From Triplophysa rosa (taxonomy: Eukaryota; Chordata; Actinopteri; Cypriniformes; Nemacheilidae): a DNA stretch of 64,000 bases. Location: assembly GCF_024868665.1 (NCBI RefSeq), contig NC_079905.1, forward strand, positions 9,945,080-10,009,079. Reading direction: 5' to 3'. The first letter of the stretch is position 1; every line of letters starts with the position of its first letter. The notes under the pieces were generated by a model. It saw only the letters and a list, made by a program, of their open reading frames with translations. It had not been told where the DNA came from and made no database searches. Shown here piece after piece: positions 10,157-21,490 of this stretch. The translations under genes were made by a program, and so were the position numbers.

Positions 10157-12992
10157 CTAAATAAAAAAAGACAGAACAGTAAAAAAGACACTTTAAATGA
10201 CATGTTAATAGATTAATATAATTTCATAATGCATCGTGGAGAGTGTTGTAGATTCAGGGCTTGGAAGGCAACAAAAAAATGTAGATATGTCTGAATGTTA
10301 TATTGGAAGTTGAGAAATAAATAAAAAATATGTACAGTATTTATTTATTTTATATACTGTACTGTATATAAATGAATTAAATAAAATAAATACCATGTTT
10401 TTTATTTAATATATACATATCTTAAAATGAATGATATAAAACATAATCAAAAATATTATATTTATTTAGTTTGCTTTCGTTTTTTGTATATACATCTTAA
10501 TGTACTTTTAATTTGCTATTTTCTAACAACCATTACGTGTAATTTATGAAACAGTTAGCATTGACCTCATATACAGGTTCAGGAATAGCTGTCCTCCATT
10601 TTCTCGTGTACTTTACATGTTCATAAGAATTCACCATCACCTCCACGGCTCTGGGGTAGTCATGGCATGCCTGCAACACCTACTTAACACCGTGACAAGA
10701 TAAGAACAACATATATCAAGGTGTACACTTTGACTTGTTTAGACATGCTAAAGCATAAGCTTGTTTATGGCTGAGAATACAGTTTGCTTAGTTTAACACT
10801 ATTATACATCTATCTTGTAAAACCCATCTGACAACTTTACAGACATAAATTAATGGTTGCAATCATATATACCTTATGAAACTGGGGCGGATACACTCTG
10901 GGTGCTCCGTAGTTGAGAAGCAGCTGAAAGCAGCGTTCAGGAATGGCCCACTGCCGATTCTGCGTTACCTTCAGAAGATACTGAATAGCCGCACATCCAT
11001 TGATATCCATAGTTTGAGGTTTGGCACCAGCCTCTAGCAACATCTGTATAAGCACGTGATCACAGTTCCAGCAAGCTTTGTGCAGTGCGGTTTTCTTGTC
11101 TTCTTCATATAAGTGCAGGTTAGCGTTATGGTCCAGCAGGATCCTGCAAACGAGATGGTGGTCCGAACTGTAGACATGCTCACGCATGTCCATGGCCCAG
11201 AATGCAGCGGTGATCAGAGGTGTCTCCATGTGGGTGTTGACTGCATTGACATCAGCTCCGTGGACAGTGTAGAAAGCCACCAGCTCAGGTACACCGAAGC
11301 GGGCCGCTGTGTGCAGAGGAGTGTCCTGGTTCTCATCGCTGGGCATGTTGATGTTTGCTCCTACAGAGAATTCAATTGGTCAAATGGGATGGGTCCCCAT
11401 GATCATGGATGTTATTTTAATACATAAGGTTTCTGCTGATGTAATCTACATTTGTATGATTTAGTTTAACATTCATACATGCAACATGGATGTAACAAAT
11501 TAACATATTGTTAAAGTGGAGTGTATTTAATAATGGGTTAATGGATACTATAGTATAGCATTGCATATGCATGCAATCATAATATGACATAAGCAGACCT
11601 TTGAGAATAAGCAGTTTGGCACAGTCCAAAGACTCTTGCGTAACGCAGTAGTGTAAAGGGGCATGTCCACTCAGGGACATACTGTTGATTCTTGCCCCCC
11701 ATTCCAGCAGAAGTCCCGCAGAGTCAGGATTAGACACTGTACAGGCCACATGCAGAGGGGTCTTTCCATTAGGTTTCTTATTGACAGCCGCCCCATTCTG
11801 CAGGAGGACCATGGCACTCTCTAATGAATTGTACATCATACATACGTGAAGACCCATTGCCCAGGAACACTCCAACTTATAACTGGGTAGCCAGTAACCT
11901 TGTGGAAAAAAATATGTTTTTGTTAAAATAGCCATGGAGTCTATGGAAATAATTGTATAATGCATCACTTAACAAAAATGTTTCTTATGATACAGTTTGA
12001 TCTGAAGCTGTATGCATATGCGTACATATTTTAAATGAGTTTTATAGACAAAAATGTATTTCTTTTATTACAAAAATAGGATTTCATTTTTAGAAAATGT
12101 TTTTTGCAAGGGATGACAAATACTGAATCATGAAGAAAAGCAGCCAATCAGAGCCCAGAATAGAAGGTTTTATAAAAACATATCAGGAAAACATCAAACC
12201 TCACATTACCTCAAGAAGCTGGCAGAAAAAAATTCAAAGTAGGCCTACATTTGTCAGGTTTAGACAAAGGGTGACATCAAGATGGTAAAATATCACAGAG
12301 CTTTGAATTTTGGATTATTTTTTTTTTTTGTTACAACATAATTGTGTTATTCCTTAGTATGGAAGTTTACTATTTTTTTAAAATGTTAAAAAATAAATAA
12401 AGAATCAAGTGACCCTAAGCTAAGCCGTAATTAAAAAAGGTGGCTGTCAACTGTCTATGTACCTTAAATATTAAGGAACTATATAAATTAAGAATTGTAT
12501 TTCATTTTTTATAGCTAGTTAACAAATACTGTAAGACTGACATATTTTTCCAACGTCAGGATGTTTGGTTACATTTTATGTAAACGTTTAAAGTGTAATT
12601 GTGACAACATCAATTTTAAAACAATTTGAACTTTTCCATCTGAGTCTGACATCAAACACTTGCTGTTGCTGACCTCTCAGTCTGGCTCCACCTAGTGGCC
12701 ACTAAGTACACTAACTGCACCACAGAGTCGATGTTTTTTAACTCGCACGAGCGTTATCTCATCGTTAGTTACCTTGCTTATACGAGGCAAGGGTCATGTT
12801 GCGGTCCTCCACGTCTAACACGGTGTCTATGTCAATGCTGGTCGTGCGGAGGATTTTCGCCACCTCGGCTGCATTGTTGCATTTGAGGGCTTCCAGAAAT
12901 CTCGCCTTCAGTTGGTTTTCCTCCTCCTTGCGCGACGAAGAGCGCTCCGGACCTTCCTCCGGTAAACCCAGAACTGCTCGAAACTCGCTCAT
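9968..12992 (-). CDS. asb4: ankyrin repeat and SOCS box protein 4
   Basis: Substrate-recognition adaptor of a CUL5-type ubiquitin ligase: ankyrin repeats bind the target and the C-terminal SOCS box recruits Elongin B/C. Five exons (12992-12773, 11898-11599, 11360-10873, 10679-10566, 10156-9968) join to 436 residues against 426 in human. Human-like stretches include [47 protein letters not shown] and [16 protein letters not shown]. The SOCS box is [13 protein letters not shown] through [13 protein letters not shown]. The start ATG at 12992 is the first in the exon; a TATA box lies about 100 bases upstream. The donors of introns 2 and 4 are weak (GTCTGC, GTCAAT) but keep frame and length. It is transcribed towards pdk4, as expected from human order. 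Confidence 0.95.
10566..10679 (-). CDS. asb4: asb4 exon 4
   Basis: 114 nt; [20 protein letters not shown] then [19 protein letters not shown] place the end at GAG|GTCAAT because the length then equals human (AIP plus eight residues before DFY). CCT|GTATAT, three codons earlier, is the alternative. Confidence 0.85.
10873..11360 (-). CDS. asb4: asb4 exon 3, ankyrin repeats
   Basis: 488 nt after [27 protein letters not shown] through RVYPPQFHK, holding several ankyrin repeats ([32 protein letters not shown]). Donor GTATAT, phase 0. Confidence 0.94.
11599..11898 (-). CDS. asb4: asb4 exon 2, ankyrin repeats
   Basis: 300 nt after [30 protein letters not shown], then ankyrin repeats [10 protein letters not shown] and [20 protein letters not shown]. 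The donor is GTCTGC, with C at +3, which is weak, but it joins in frame to GANINM of exon 3. Confidence 0.9.
11899..12772 (-). other. asb4 intron 1
   Basis: AT-rich; I see no exon, RNA gene or clear repeat in it. Confidence 0.5.
12773..12992 (-). CDS. asb4: asb4 exon 1 (coding start)
   Basis: [20 protein letters not shown], then a segment matching human ASB4 ([28 protein letters not shown]). Donor GTAACT; leaves in phase 1 so that the split codon makes Gly. Confidence 0.93.
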
Positions 12993-13093
12993 ATCTCACG
13001 ACACGACAAATAATAAGGATACAGAAGGTGTATTTATTGTGTGAGAGTGTACGGGTGTGGAACACAAGCGGTGTGGACGCTCATCAGCTGTGA

Positions 13094-13101
13094 TATTTAT
13101 A
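13094..13101 (-). promoter_or_regulatory. asb4: asb4 TATA box
   Basis: TATAAATA on the minus strand, about 100 bases before the ATG, followed by an E-box (CAGCTG, 13085-13090). A start site near 13065-13070 would give a 5' UTR of about 75 bases. Confidence 0.55.
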
Positions 13102-13582
13102 GATTGTGAGGGGAAGGGGTCAGGACAAGTTATATCTACACAAGTGTTAACAGTGGTCAATATTCTGTATTAGCATGGCGTAAAAAAAGAAAACATTTGA
13201 AGGGAAAAAATATTAGTTCCCATATTAGTTCATGTATTATATACTATGGTATCGTAGCTGCAACTAGGCTATAGTTGCTTAAAGCCACAATATGGAAGAA
13301 TTTTGTTATGAAATATCCAAAAATCACTTGCACAGTGTGATATATTTCATGCAGTTGTGTACTTACATTATCCCAAATGTTCCCAAGGATGTGCAAATCC
13401 AGAGAAATTCCTATTTAAAATAATGGCCTGTCCCTTGTCTCCCTTGTATTTGTCGCATATCAGTGACTTAATATCCGGTGCTCCGCACTACCATCAGTTT
13501 CCGCTTGTAGAAACTACAGCAACACGCAAATGCGGAAGTGGTTATACAGCATCTGGTACGCAGCATCTGTTGTTCTGTTATT

Positions 13583-14789
13583 ATGGATCACGATTTGGGA
13601 TGGGCGATATGGCCCTAAAACTCTATCACGATAATTCCTGGTATTTGTTGCGATAACGATAAAAATGACGGTATATCCATAATGCCATCGGCTGCTGTTT
13701 TTTTGCGTCAAGTGATAGTAGCTGCATGTAGTCTAGACCCTCAGAAAAACAAATATTATCAAAAAGTAAAACTTACCCCAAATCAAACGGCTCCTAAAAT
13801 ATACCTACAGTATTTTTGTAAATATAAAATATAATAGTGAGATTCGACTTCAAAAGGTTGTAGTAAAGAAAAGTTAAATGAACTAAAGCTCAATAAACAC
13901 ATCATGTCATACCTAAACTATATAGCCTATTGTTGGGTGGAAACGATCGATCGCATCACGCTGTCAATCACTCTCTCTTGAAATGTGTGAACCTTCTCTT
14001 CTCACAGCAACATATACTGTATCGGTCTATGACTCGCGCTATAGAAAGAGAATAGAAAAAAATAACGTAATACAAACTCACATTTGTACTGTATGTAAAC
14101 AGGCAGCAGTGCTGTGCGCGCTGTGTCGCTATGAAAGCACATGTGGGCGCGAGCTGCGCACGGGACGCTCCGTTCATCCTGTATGTAACAGGCAAGAAAT
14201 CATATTAAACAATTTGCGCATGCGCGCATAACATCTAACGAATGTTTAAATAAATACTTTTAGCCAAACTAAATGTTGTGGTGTAACGTATTATGACTAT
14301 CAACGAATACTTAACAAACGAATTAAATAAAACTAAAGTGAAACTAAACATTAACTCGGATGCATTTACAGTGCCAACCTAAACGAGATTTAGAGCTCCT
14401 CTTTTAGTGCAAACTCTTTCTCAGCTTCACGTCCGCCCTCCGCTATACCCGTTTTCGTTTCACATTATGAGCTGTGAATGGGTCTCACAAAGAAATACGT
14501 CATCAACTAGAATTTATCGTTTATATTGCGGTAAGACTAATTCCTGTCGGAATTTCTACCGGTATATCGCAAAGGGATCGCCCATCCCTAATCACGATTA
14601 CTCTTTGGCGAGTAAAGGAAACCCAAAAAAAGCGTAAACGTAGGCCAAATGAGGCAAGCAGGCTTATGGACAAACGAAGAAACAAAACAAGGATTAATAT
14701 GGGCGTGGCGTTTTCTAAATGGAGAGAGCTTCGCGACCAACTTGGACTCGACAGAGACTCCACTCTCGCATGTGTTTTAATAGACAGGT
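13583..14789 (+). pseudogene. unrecognised basic ORF/exon split by a hAT insertion
   Basis: An ATG at 13583-13585 opens Met-Asp-His-Asp and is broken by the hAT element; reading resumes at 14599. From about 14628 another frame is open: KKRKRRPNEASRLMDKRRNK, then INMGVAFSKWRELRDQLGLD, ending at a strong splice donor (AG|GTAAGCA, 14790). The two parts differ by one frame at a run of seven A (14624-14630), so there is a frameshift besides the insertion. I do not recognise the family. The Lys/Arg cluster looks like a nuclear localisation signal, and the WRELR segment looks like a short helical domain. It is likely the first exon of a gene carried by the surrounding element. Confidence 0.5.
13595..14590. 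mobile_element. non-autonomous hAT element, copy 1
   Basis: The left end TTGGGATGGGCGATATGGCC and the right end ATCGCCCATCCCTA are inverted repeats. It is flanked by the 8-bp direct repeat ATCACGAT (13587-13594 and 14591-14598), the target duplication length of hAT transposases. No transposase ORF. About 1 kb and closely similar to copy 2 at 51084, in the same orientation. Confidence 0.9.
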
Positions 14790-15273
14790 AAGCACATTTT
14801 TTTTTATTGTACATGAAATACTCATGCACAGATTATTTCAATAGTTATAAATGCAGTTACCCTATGAAATACAGTATGTCACACAAAAATGTGTAGCTAA
14901 TAACGTTACTTGTAAATGCTGTGGGTTCTTTCCAATTTACTTTTTAAACGACGACTGTATGACTGTTTTAAACAGGTAAAACCGTGTAGCATTACGCTAC
15001 CAAATCAATGGACAAAGTCCAATATCAGTCGCGGTCTAACTTAGCATTACATTCCACGTTTCTTGCAAGCTAATTCATTACGATGACATAAAATAAATTT
15101 AATTCATTACCTCGTCCGTGAACATGATGCGCGATCTCCATACGCCTCTGGATGGTGAAAACGACATGTCCCATAATTCCACTCTCCTACATAACGTCAT
15201 TTAGCTTCGCCTTTTGTTGTTGTTTCGAAAGTGCGCCATCTAGCGGTCCAAATATTCCATATTGTGGCTTTAA

Positions 15274-18200
15274 TTGGCATAATTTGTAAAGGCAAGCAAT
15301 GTCTAACCAATAAACGCAAGAAACAACTTAATTCACTCCGTTTAAAGTAACTAATTTCATAAATAAAATTATAAATTAATTAATAAAATTAATAAAAAAT
15401 TAAAATGTAACTAAATTAAAATAAAGTAAAAAAATATAGTTTTTATACAGTATATCTCCTGTATTCTAAACTGTAAACTACAACAAACTACCACCCTTAA
15501 AATCGACCATGTTTATAGTAAAAGAATAGTATGTTTTCCTTTTTGATGGATTGATTACCATTGGTATATCATTTGTAGGTCACACAAATAGTAAAACCAT
15601 GGTGAATGTTCAGGGCATTTTAATAAAACACCATTTCTTTGAATGATAAAAGTGTTCATCTGATTAACTTTTTCCATAACACAAACAGCAGCACACTCAA
15701 GACAAGGTTGGAATGATCTTTCATTGTATTTATCTGACCAATTATTTCATTTGAAGTATTTACAGTCCAACATGACAAACGCTCACAAGGCTTTTTATTT
15801 TCCATGAACAAAAATAAAAGATTTTGTAGTTTTGGAAAGAACAGGTATGGCACATTGAGGTCCCTCATGCGGGTATGACGAAACAAAATATATAGTGTAA
15901 TGCTCTGTACTCAGGCTTTGCGTGCAATTCCTCTATATACCCTGACTGATTCTGCCATACAGTATACCAATAACAGGGTAAAACAACTTAATACGTCAGA
16001 GAAGCGCCCTAAATATCAGTGAAAATGATACATGAATGACAATCACATTTCTGTACTTAAATCCTTAGGTGATTATCCCTGCATGTAAACACATTCAGAC
16101 AGACAGGCCCGGTGAACCCTCTACGGTCTCCTCATGGAACTGAGACAACAGGAAGTTATAAAAAACGCCGGGCTTAAAAGCTATTGCTTCAACTTTACCA
16201 TACAAAAGTCAGTTTTGTACATGGATAGGATAGGTTAGATTTGGATCTACAGCAGGTTCTCAGCGGACTCATAGCGGAGGGTTGGAAAAGATTTTATCAT
16301 GTTAAGACAAGCTTATTTTTGCAATAATGATAATGAAGATTGGTTCACAAGAGCATTGTGAGTTAATAAAGAAACACACTCTCAAAATATCACAGAATTT
16401 TTTTGGTAATCCTTTTTTGCTTGGTAAATAAATATTAGCTGATTTACAAAGATTTCTACGATTGGGAAAAAATAAATAACACTAAGACAAGTAAATTTTA
16501 AGATAAATAATTAAGAATGAACAATGAATAAAATTTTACATCTAGTAACCTTTGAGGGAAATGTATGTGCAGGGTCATCCGACACTGCCTAATGTACTCT
16601 GCACAGTGCCCAAAAACCACCAAAGCTGCCTTCATGTTGCTATGGTAACAAGCAGTAAGTCACATGTAAACATGAACGATATGTATCATCGCAGATGGAA
16701 GGACAGTGTGTTGCCTTGAAGACAGGAGTGATAAAAATGTAGACATATTGACATTTGAAATTGGGCAGTGAAAATAAAATGCTTAAAAATGTTAATATCG
16801 TAGCTGAATGAGAAATACAAGAAATGGCAATTTGTCCAGCTGTGTTTGTGTATACTTACAATGCATACATTTTGGAAATGCGTTGCATAAATGTTAAAAC
16901 ATAACCGAAGATAAATCAATAAGACGGTTTCAGCGACAACAACATAAACAAATGTGGCCCAAACTTAATTTCCATACATCAATAAATGTTCCGTAGTTTT
17001 AATTTCATTTAAAACAATTAATATACAATAAAATATGTATATAAAGTAATATAAATTAAATATAAATTGTTATAAACACAGACAGGAAGTTAACTAAAGA
17101 AAGTTGTCTAAAGAAACCGTCTTATGATTACTCAATGCATTCAATTACATTATTAAACACTCTGCCCGATTATTTACCACGTAACAACATTTCTGCTTTC
17201 AGAATGCAAAAAACGATGGGATTAAAAGGAATGAAATCTATCCTGACAAACTTATAGTAGATTAAATAACACAGGTATAGATACAGATACAGGTCCATTT
17301 TAAGTGCACATTTGTCATATGCTCTACAAACATTTAGAAGCCGGAAAAAACTGTGGTGCATTAACACGATTAATGTGATCCACAACCTCAAACCACAAAA
17401 TAAACCAATACAAACTCTATAGCACTTCAAAAGGCAGCACTTGGGTCTAAGTGAGAATCTATCTCAGGGCTATGTAGAGGGTAAAAGCAGGTAGCTGTGG
17501 AGTAAAAGCAGCACAGGGTCCAGCAAAACAATCTTGCTTTCTATTTTTTGTTTTAGGGTACACAGCTTGCGTCTTTGGAGCGGAGTTTAAAACATCGGAC
17601 TCCTGAAATCACGTTGCCACCCCTTATGTAAGTCTTTGATGAGTCTTCCTAAGATCAGAGGTTTCAAGTTCAAAGAACACATTGGAACACACTCGGCAGT
17701 TGTATTCTAGTTGAATACTGGCAGGTCATCGAAGGAGATCCAAACACTGGGTTGAAAGTATGCAGTGAAGTATCCACAAACAGATTTTGAGTATCTCATC
17801 TGGAATGGCTTTCTTCTCACAGTAAGGTTTGCTGTATGCCAGTGAATCTGACTGTAGTGGTTCTTGTGAGCAGCACTCAAAATCTTTGAGATGAATCGCT
17901 TAATCGTCTGTCCCGTCTGTCTCTTGGACTACATGTCTTGGTTTTGAAAAAAAAATGGCACTTTAGACATATTCACGTTACTTGTATATGTACATTGTCA
18001 TAACGTCTAAAGGTGCTTGTAATGCAGTTATTAACTGTCATGAGTTATAAACTGATATGCTTTGCTTCAACAGATATTCTCCATATGCAAATAAATAGAT
18101 ATTAATCAGACCTAAAACAAGGAAAACTAGTGATCATTCTGCCAAAACAAGAAAAAAACCTGAAAAGACCATTAAATCCAGTATTGGACATTTTGGTTTC

Positions 18201-18323
18201 AGTTTGTCCAATGGCAGCTCAATAGCAATAAGCCCCTTTTGTGATGAACTCTTGAAATGCTGAACTCATTGCTACTTGTACACTGCTCATGGTGAGACAG
18301 TAGTGATGGTTAAAGAAGTGATG
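15274..18323 (-). other. intergenic DNA and ppp1r9a 3' UTR
   Basis: AT-rich, no gene seen. The ppp1r9a 3' UTR starts at 18323 and may reach about 15.6 kb; its poly(A) site is not placed. A small inverted-repeat element lies at 16920-17124. Confidence 0.4.
16920..17124. mobile_element. miniature element with TAAGACGGTTTC ends
   Basis: TAAGACGGTTTC at 16920-16931 is the exact reverse complement of GAAACCGTCTTA at 17113-17124. 205 bp, AT-rich. A related but decayed copy is at about 39978-40215 (ACGGTTTCAACAGTAACAAC, GTGGCCCAAACTTAACTTCC). Confidence 0.7.
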
Positions 18324-18530
18324 TCATTCAGTGGCGCCCTCTCCTGGTCCAGAGGACTTGCTGTTTTTCCTGACCTGTTTCTGAACCTGATCCAGTTCCT
18401 TCTTGCGCAGTTTCTCACGTTGCTTTTCTATTTTCTCTCTGTTTCGCTGAGCTTTTTCCATCAGGACTTTCAGATCTTTCAGCTTTTTCTTAATCAGAGC
18501 CCGATCCTGAGAGGACTCCACACCCAGATC
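18324..18530 (-). CDS. ppp1r9a: ppp1r9a last coding exon
   Basis: 207 nt including [23 protein letters not shown] ends the SAM domain, then a basic helix ([17 protein letters not shown]) and a tail ending GEGATE. Acceptor TTTTGGCAG. Confidence 0.95.
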   Translation of the reverse strand, partial: DLGVESSQDRALIKKKLKDLKVLMEKAQRNREKIEKQREKLRKKELDQVQKQVRKNSKSSGPGEGATE

Positions 18531-21457
18531 CTGCCAAAATAAACACCTTTACTGTACCTACCTACGGGTTAGATGAACCCTAAAAGCTATGCAAATCCCT
18601 CAAAGCTAACTTTATCCTCACAATGAAAGCAGGGCATAAGGACATGAATTATTCAAGCTTCAGGGAATTTTACCCTCTGTAGTAGAGGGTAGTATTTGAA
18701 AACACTAATAAAAAGATAATTAAAGGGGTCACAAGGCACGACTACGTGTTTTTCTGTGTCTTTGGTGTGTTATAAGTTGCCCATGCATGTATTAGACACG
18801 TAAAAGTGTCGGAACAAAAGATGCATTCTATCTAAAAGTGAATGCTCACCCAGACCTGCCTGAAACTCCTTGTGTAACCACACCCCCACAAATCTACTTC
18901 ATTTCGTGGTATGATTTGACTAAGACCGCCCAAATGTATACGCAAGTAAGATGGGCGTACCTGTCAGTACAATTGTTTTGGAACCTGATGTTCCAAATAT
19001 GGTAAGAGGCGTTACAATTCCATCGCACGCTTGCAGTATTCGACCAATCACTACGCACTGGTTAATTGGCCAATCATAGCACATGATTACGTCATACATC
19101 TGTCCAGTTACATGACAGAATCGAAAATTGGTTTCTAACTTAAATTTTACTTCGATTTTACTTACTATAAGTTATGTATATGCTACATCCTATATTTTAC
19201 TTTCATGCATATTAAAGTCTATACCATACCTATAATACAAAAATAACATATCGCCGCTGTCTTTCTGAAACCTTGCATCTCCATTTTTCGTCATTTTAGT
19301 TTTCATTATTATTAGTCACCCTTTATGTTTGTCACTGGGTTATGAAAATATCTGATCAATAAAAGGTATTAAAAAGTGCTTGTCAACTTTAACACAGCAT
19401 TCACTGTAAAAGTACAGCGTTCATTCCATTTCCTGAAAAACACTGAATTTGTACACCCGAGGTTTCGGAAGGACAGCGACAATATGATAACTTTATCATA
19501 GAATTATCATTGAATTCATTCCCTCCAGGCAACAAAAACACATTTGAGCTATTCCTCATTATGTTCAAATATATGACTCTAAAAGGTTTCTAACAATATT
19601 AACAGTGGTGATTTTTTTTAGACTGTTCTGAGATCAGCTCCTCACCTTAAGTGCTGTGCTGTCCAGCTTCAGTAGATGCTCTCCATCCACATTCTTGGTG
19701 GCGAAAAGAGAGACATAATGTTCCAGGTTCAGACCCGTGAGCCAGCAGGACACCTGTTGACATGTCCACTCTGTCACACTGCGGTTCTGCCACTGGTACT
19801 GTTTGAGAGGCTGACCTTCATCCAGAATCTGACACACATATACAGTATATATACACACACAGAGTTATGGCCTTCCCAATGTCACACTGTAATCAATTTT
19901 GATTAATAATTTATGATAACTGGTTAACTACAGGTTATATATTTAGAAAGAAAAAGACCCCAGGATAAATGTATTCATGACGACAAAATAAAATACTATA
20001 GGAATCATCACGTACAAGAAACGCCAGAACTAGACCTTGTAATGTATATTTGAGAAAAATGAATTGGGAAGAGTCATGCTGGGACACATTAAACAGCCTC
20101 ACCTCATCTTCCACACTCTAATAAATGCAGCATAGAACACAAGAGAAACACACACTGAGTCATAAAAAAACTCATGTACATTTTAGGTAAAACATGTTGG
20201 CATGCAAGTGATGTATTAGCACTGATTCAGTTAACATGATGTCACTCTTAAAGGTATGTGTAAAGAAATGTTCCAGCTTCAACAGTCGTAAGCAATACTG
20301 ACAGCATGTGTGGCTATAATGTCAATTTACAACATTTTCAACCCAAAAGTCATCATTACAGGAAACCGTGTGCACTAGCCAGTAAACATAAAAACCACAC
20401 AGTGTTAAAACTATAACCACAAGTCAAACAAAATACGTGTTTGCATGAGACAGGTGCTGAAATTACATTAGCAACGCATAACCAGAAGTTCATCCACATA
20501 GAAAAGTACTCTCACTTCAAAAAAAGATCACTTAGATAACTTCACAGCTCAAATAAACAGTACTTTACTAAATAATGCATGTAAGCAAAAAAACTCAAGG
20601 TGCTTTACTGTAGCCTAACGCCGTGTCTACACCAGACGCGGCTCATCCAGTGTGGACAAAATCGGTTCTAATGCATTCTTTTGTCGCACCGCGTCCACTG
20701 TAGACATGGTGTTACACCCACATTCCACCGCATCCGGTGTGGACAAAATTTTAAATTATTCGAATTGTTCTAGTGTGTTTCTAATGTCTTTTGTCGTGCC
20801 GCGTCAAGCCGGTCACGTCCGGTGTAGACACAGTGTTACTGTATGTTTATTTTTTTAACCTAGGTACAAATTAAAATGATGGCAATGAACAGTTACAAAT
20901 GCTGTCACTGAAGCTGAACCTGTATTGAACCAGAACATTCATTGAAGTACATAGTACAAACATCACCTCATCTGAAGACAGTGTTAGTATTTGTCGACCA
21001 GACGTGTTAACGTCGATTAGGCCACCACTGAGCTCAGGTGAGCTCGCACTGCTGATGCTGAGGTCATCATTTACTCCAGGACCCTGAATGAGGTCAGAGA
21101 GAGAGAGAGAGAGAATACGTATATCTGGTTTTATAAAACGGTCAGTTCTGGTCCTTGAATCTGATTGGTTGAGCCGAGTTCTAAGCCGTTATAAAATACA
21201 CCGATTTATAACAGCTGGCTGCATTACATAGCCTAAATATCACTTTAGAATAGAATAGAATGCCTTTATTGTCACTGTACGCATGTACAATGAAATTAAA
21301 AAAGTCAACTCCATTTCAGTGTAGTCAAACATAGTCAAACATTGCAACAACAGTGTAAAGAATGAAGAATAACATGCAGTCTTGAGGAGTATGTACATTT
21401 GTAAATATAAATATGGTACTATATACAATGTTAAATATATGTAAAAATATTGCACTC

Positions 21458-21490
<33 letters not shown>

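Larger units (their letters stand above)
13279..15273. mobile_element. inverted-repeat element with TTAAAGCC ends, carrying an ORF and a hAT insertion
   Basis: 13279-13297 (TTAAAGCCACAATATGGAA) is the exact reverse complement of 15255-15273. Both ends carry TTAA, which fits a TTAA-targeting (piggyBac-like) transposase, but could equally be part of the terminal repeat. Without the inner hAT element (996 bp plus one 8-bp duplication) the original length is about 991 bp. It holds an exon-like ORF described separately. It lies between asb4 and ppp1r9a. Confidence 0.7.

Noticed and set aside
11113..11427. Plus-strand ORF of 104 residues
   Set aside because: It is antisense to asb4 exon 3, whose protein matches the family closely; no resemblance of its own.
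21106..21116. Short AG run after ppp1r9a exon 15 acceptor side
   Set aside because: A few GA units only; not a meaningful satellite.
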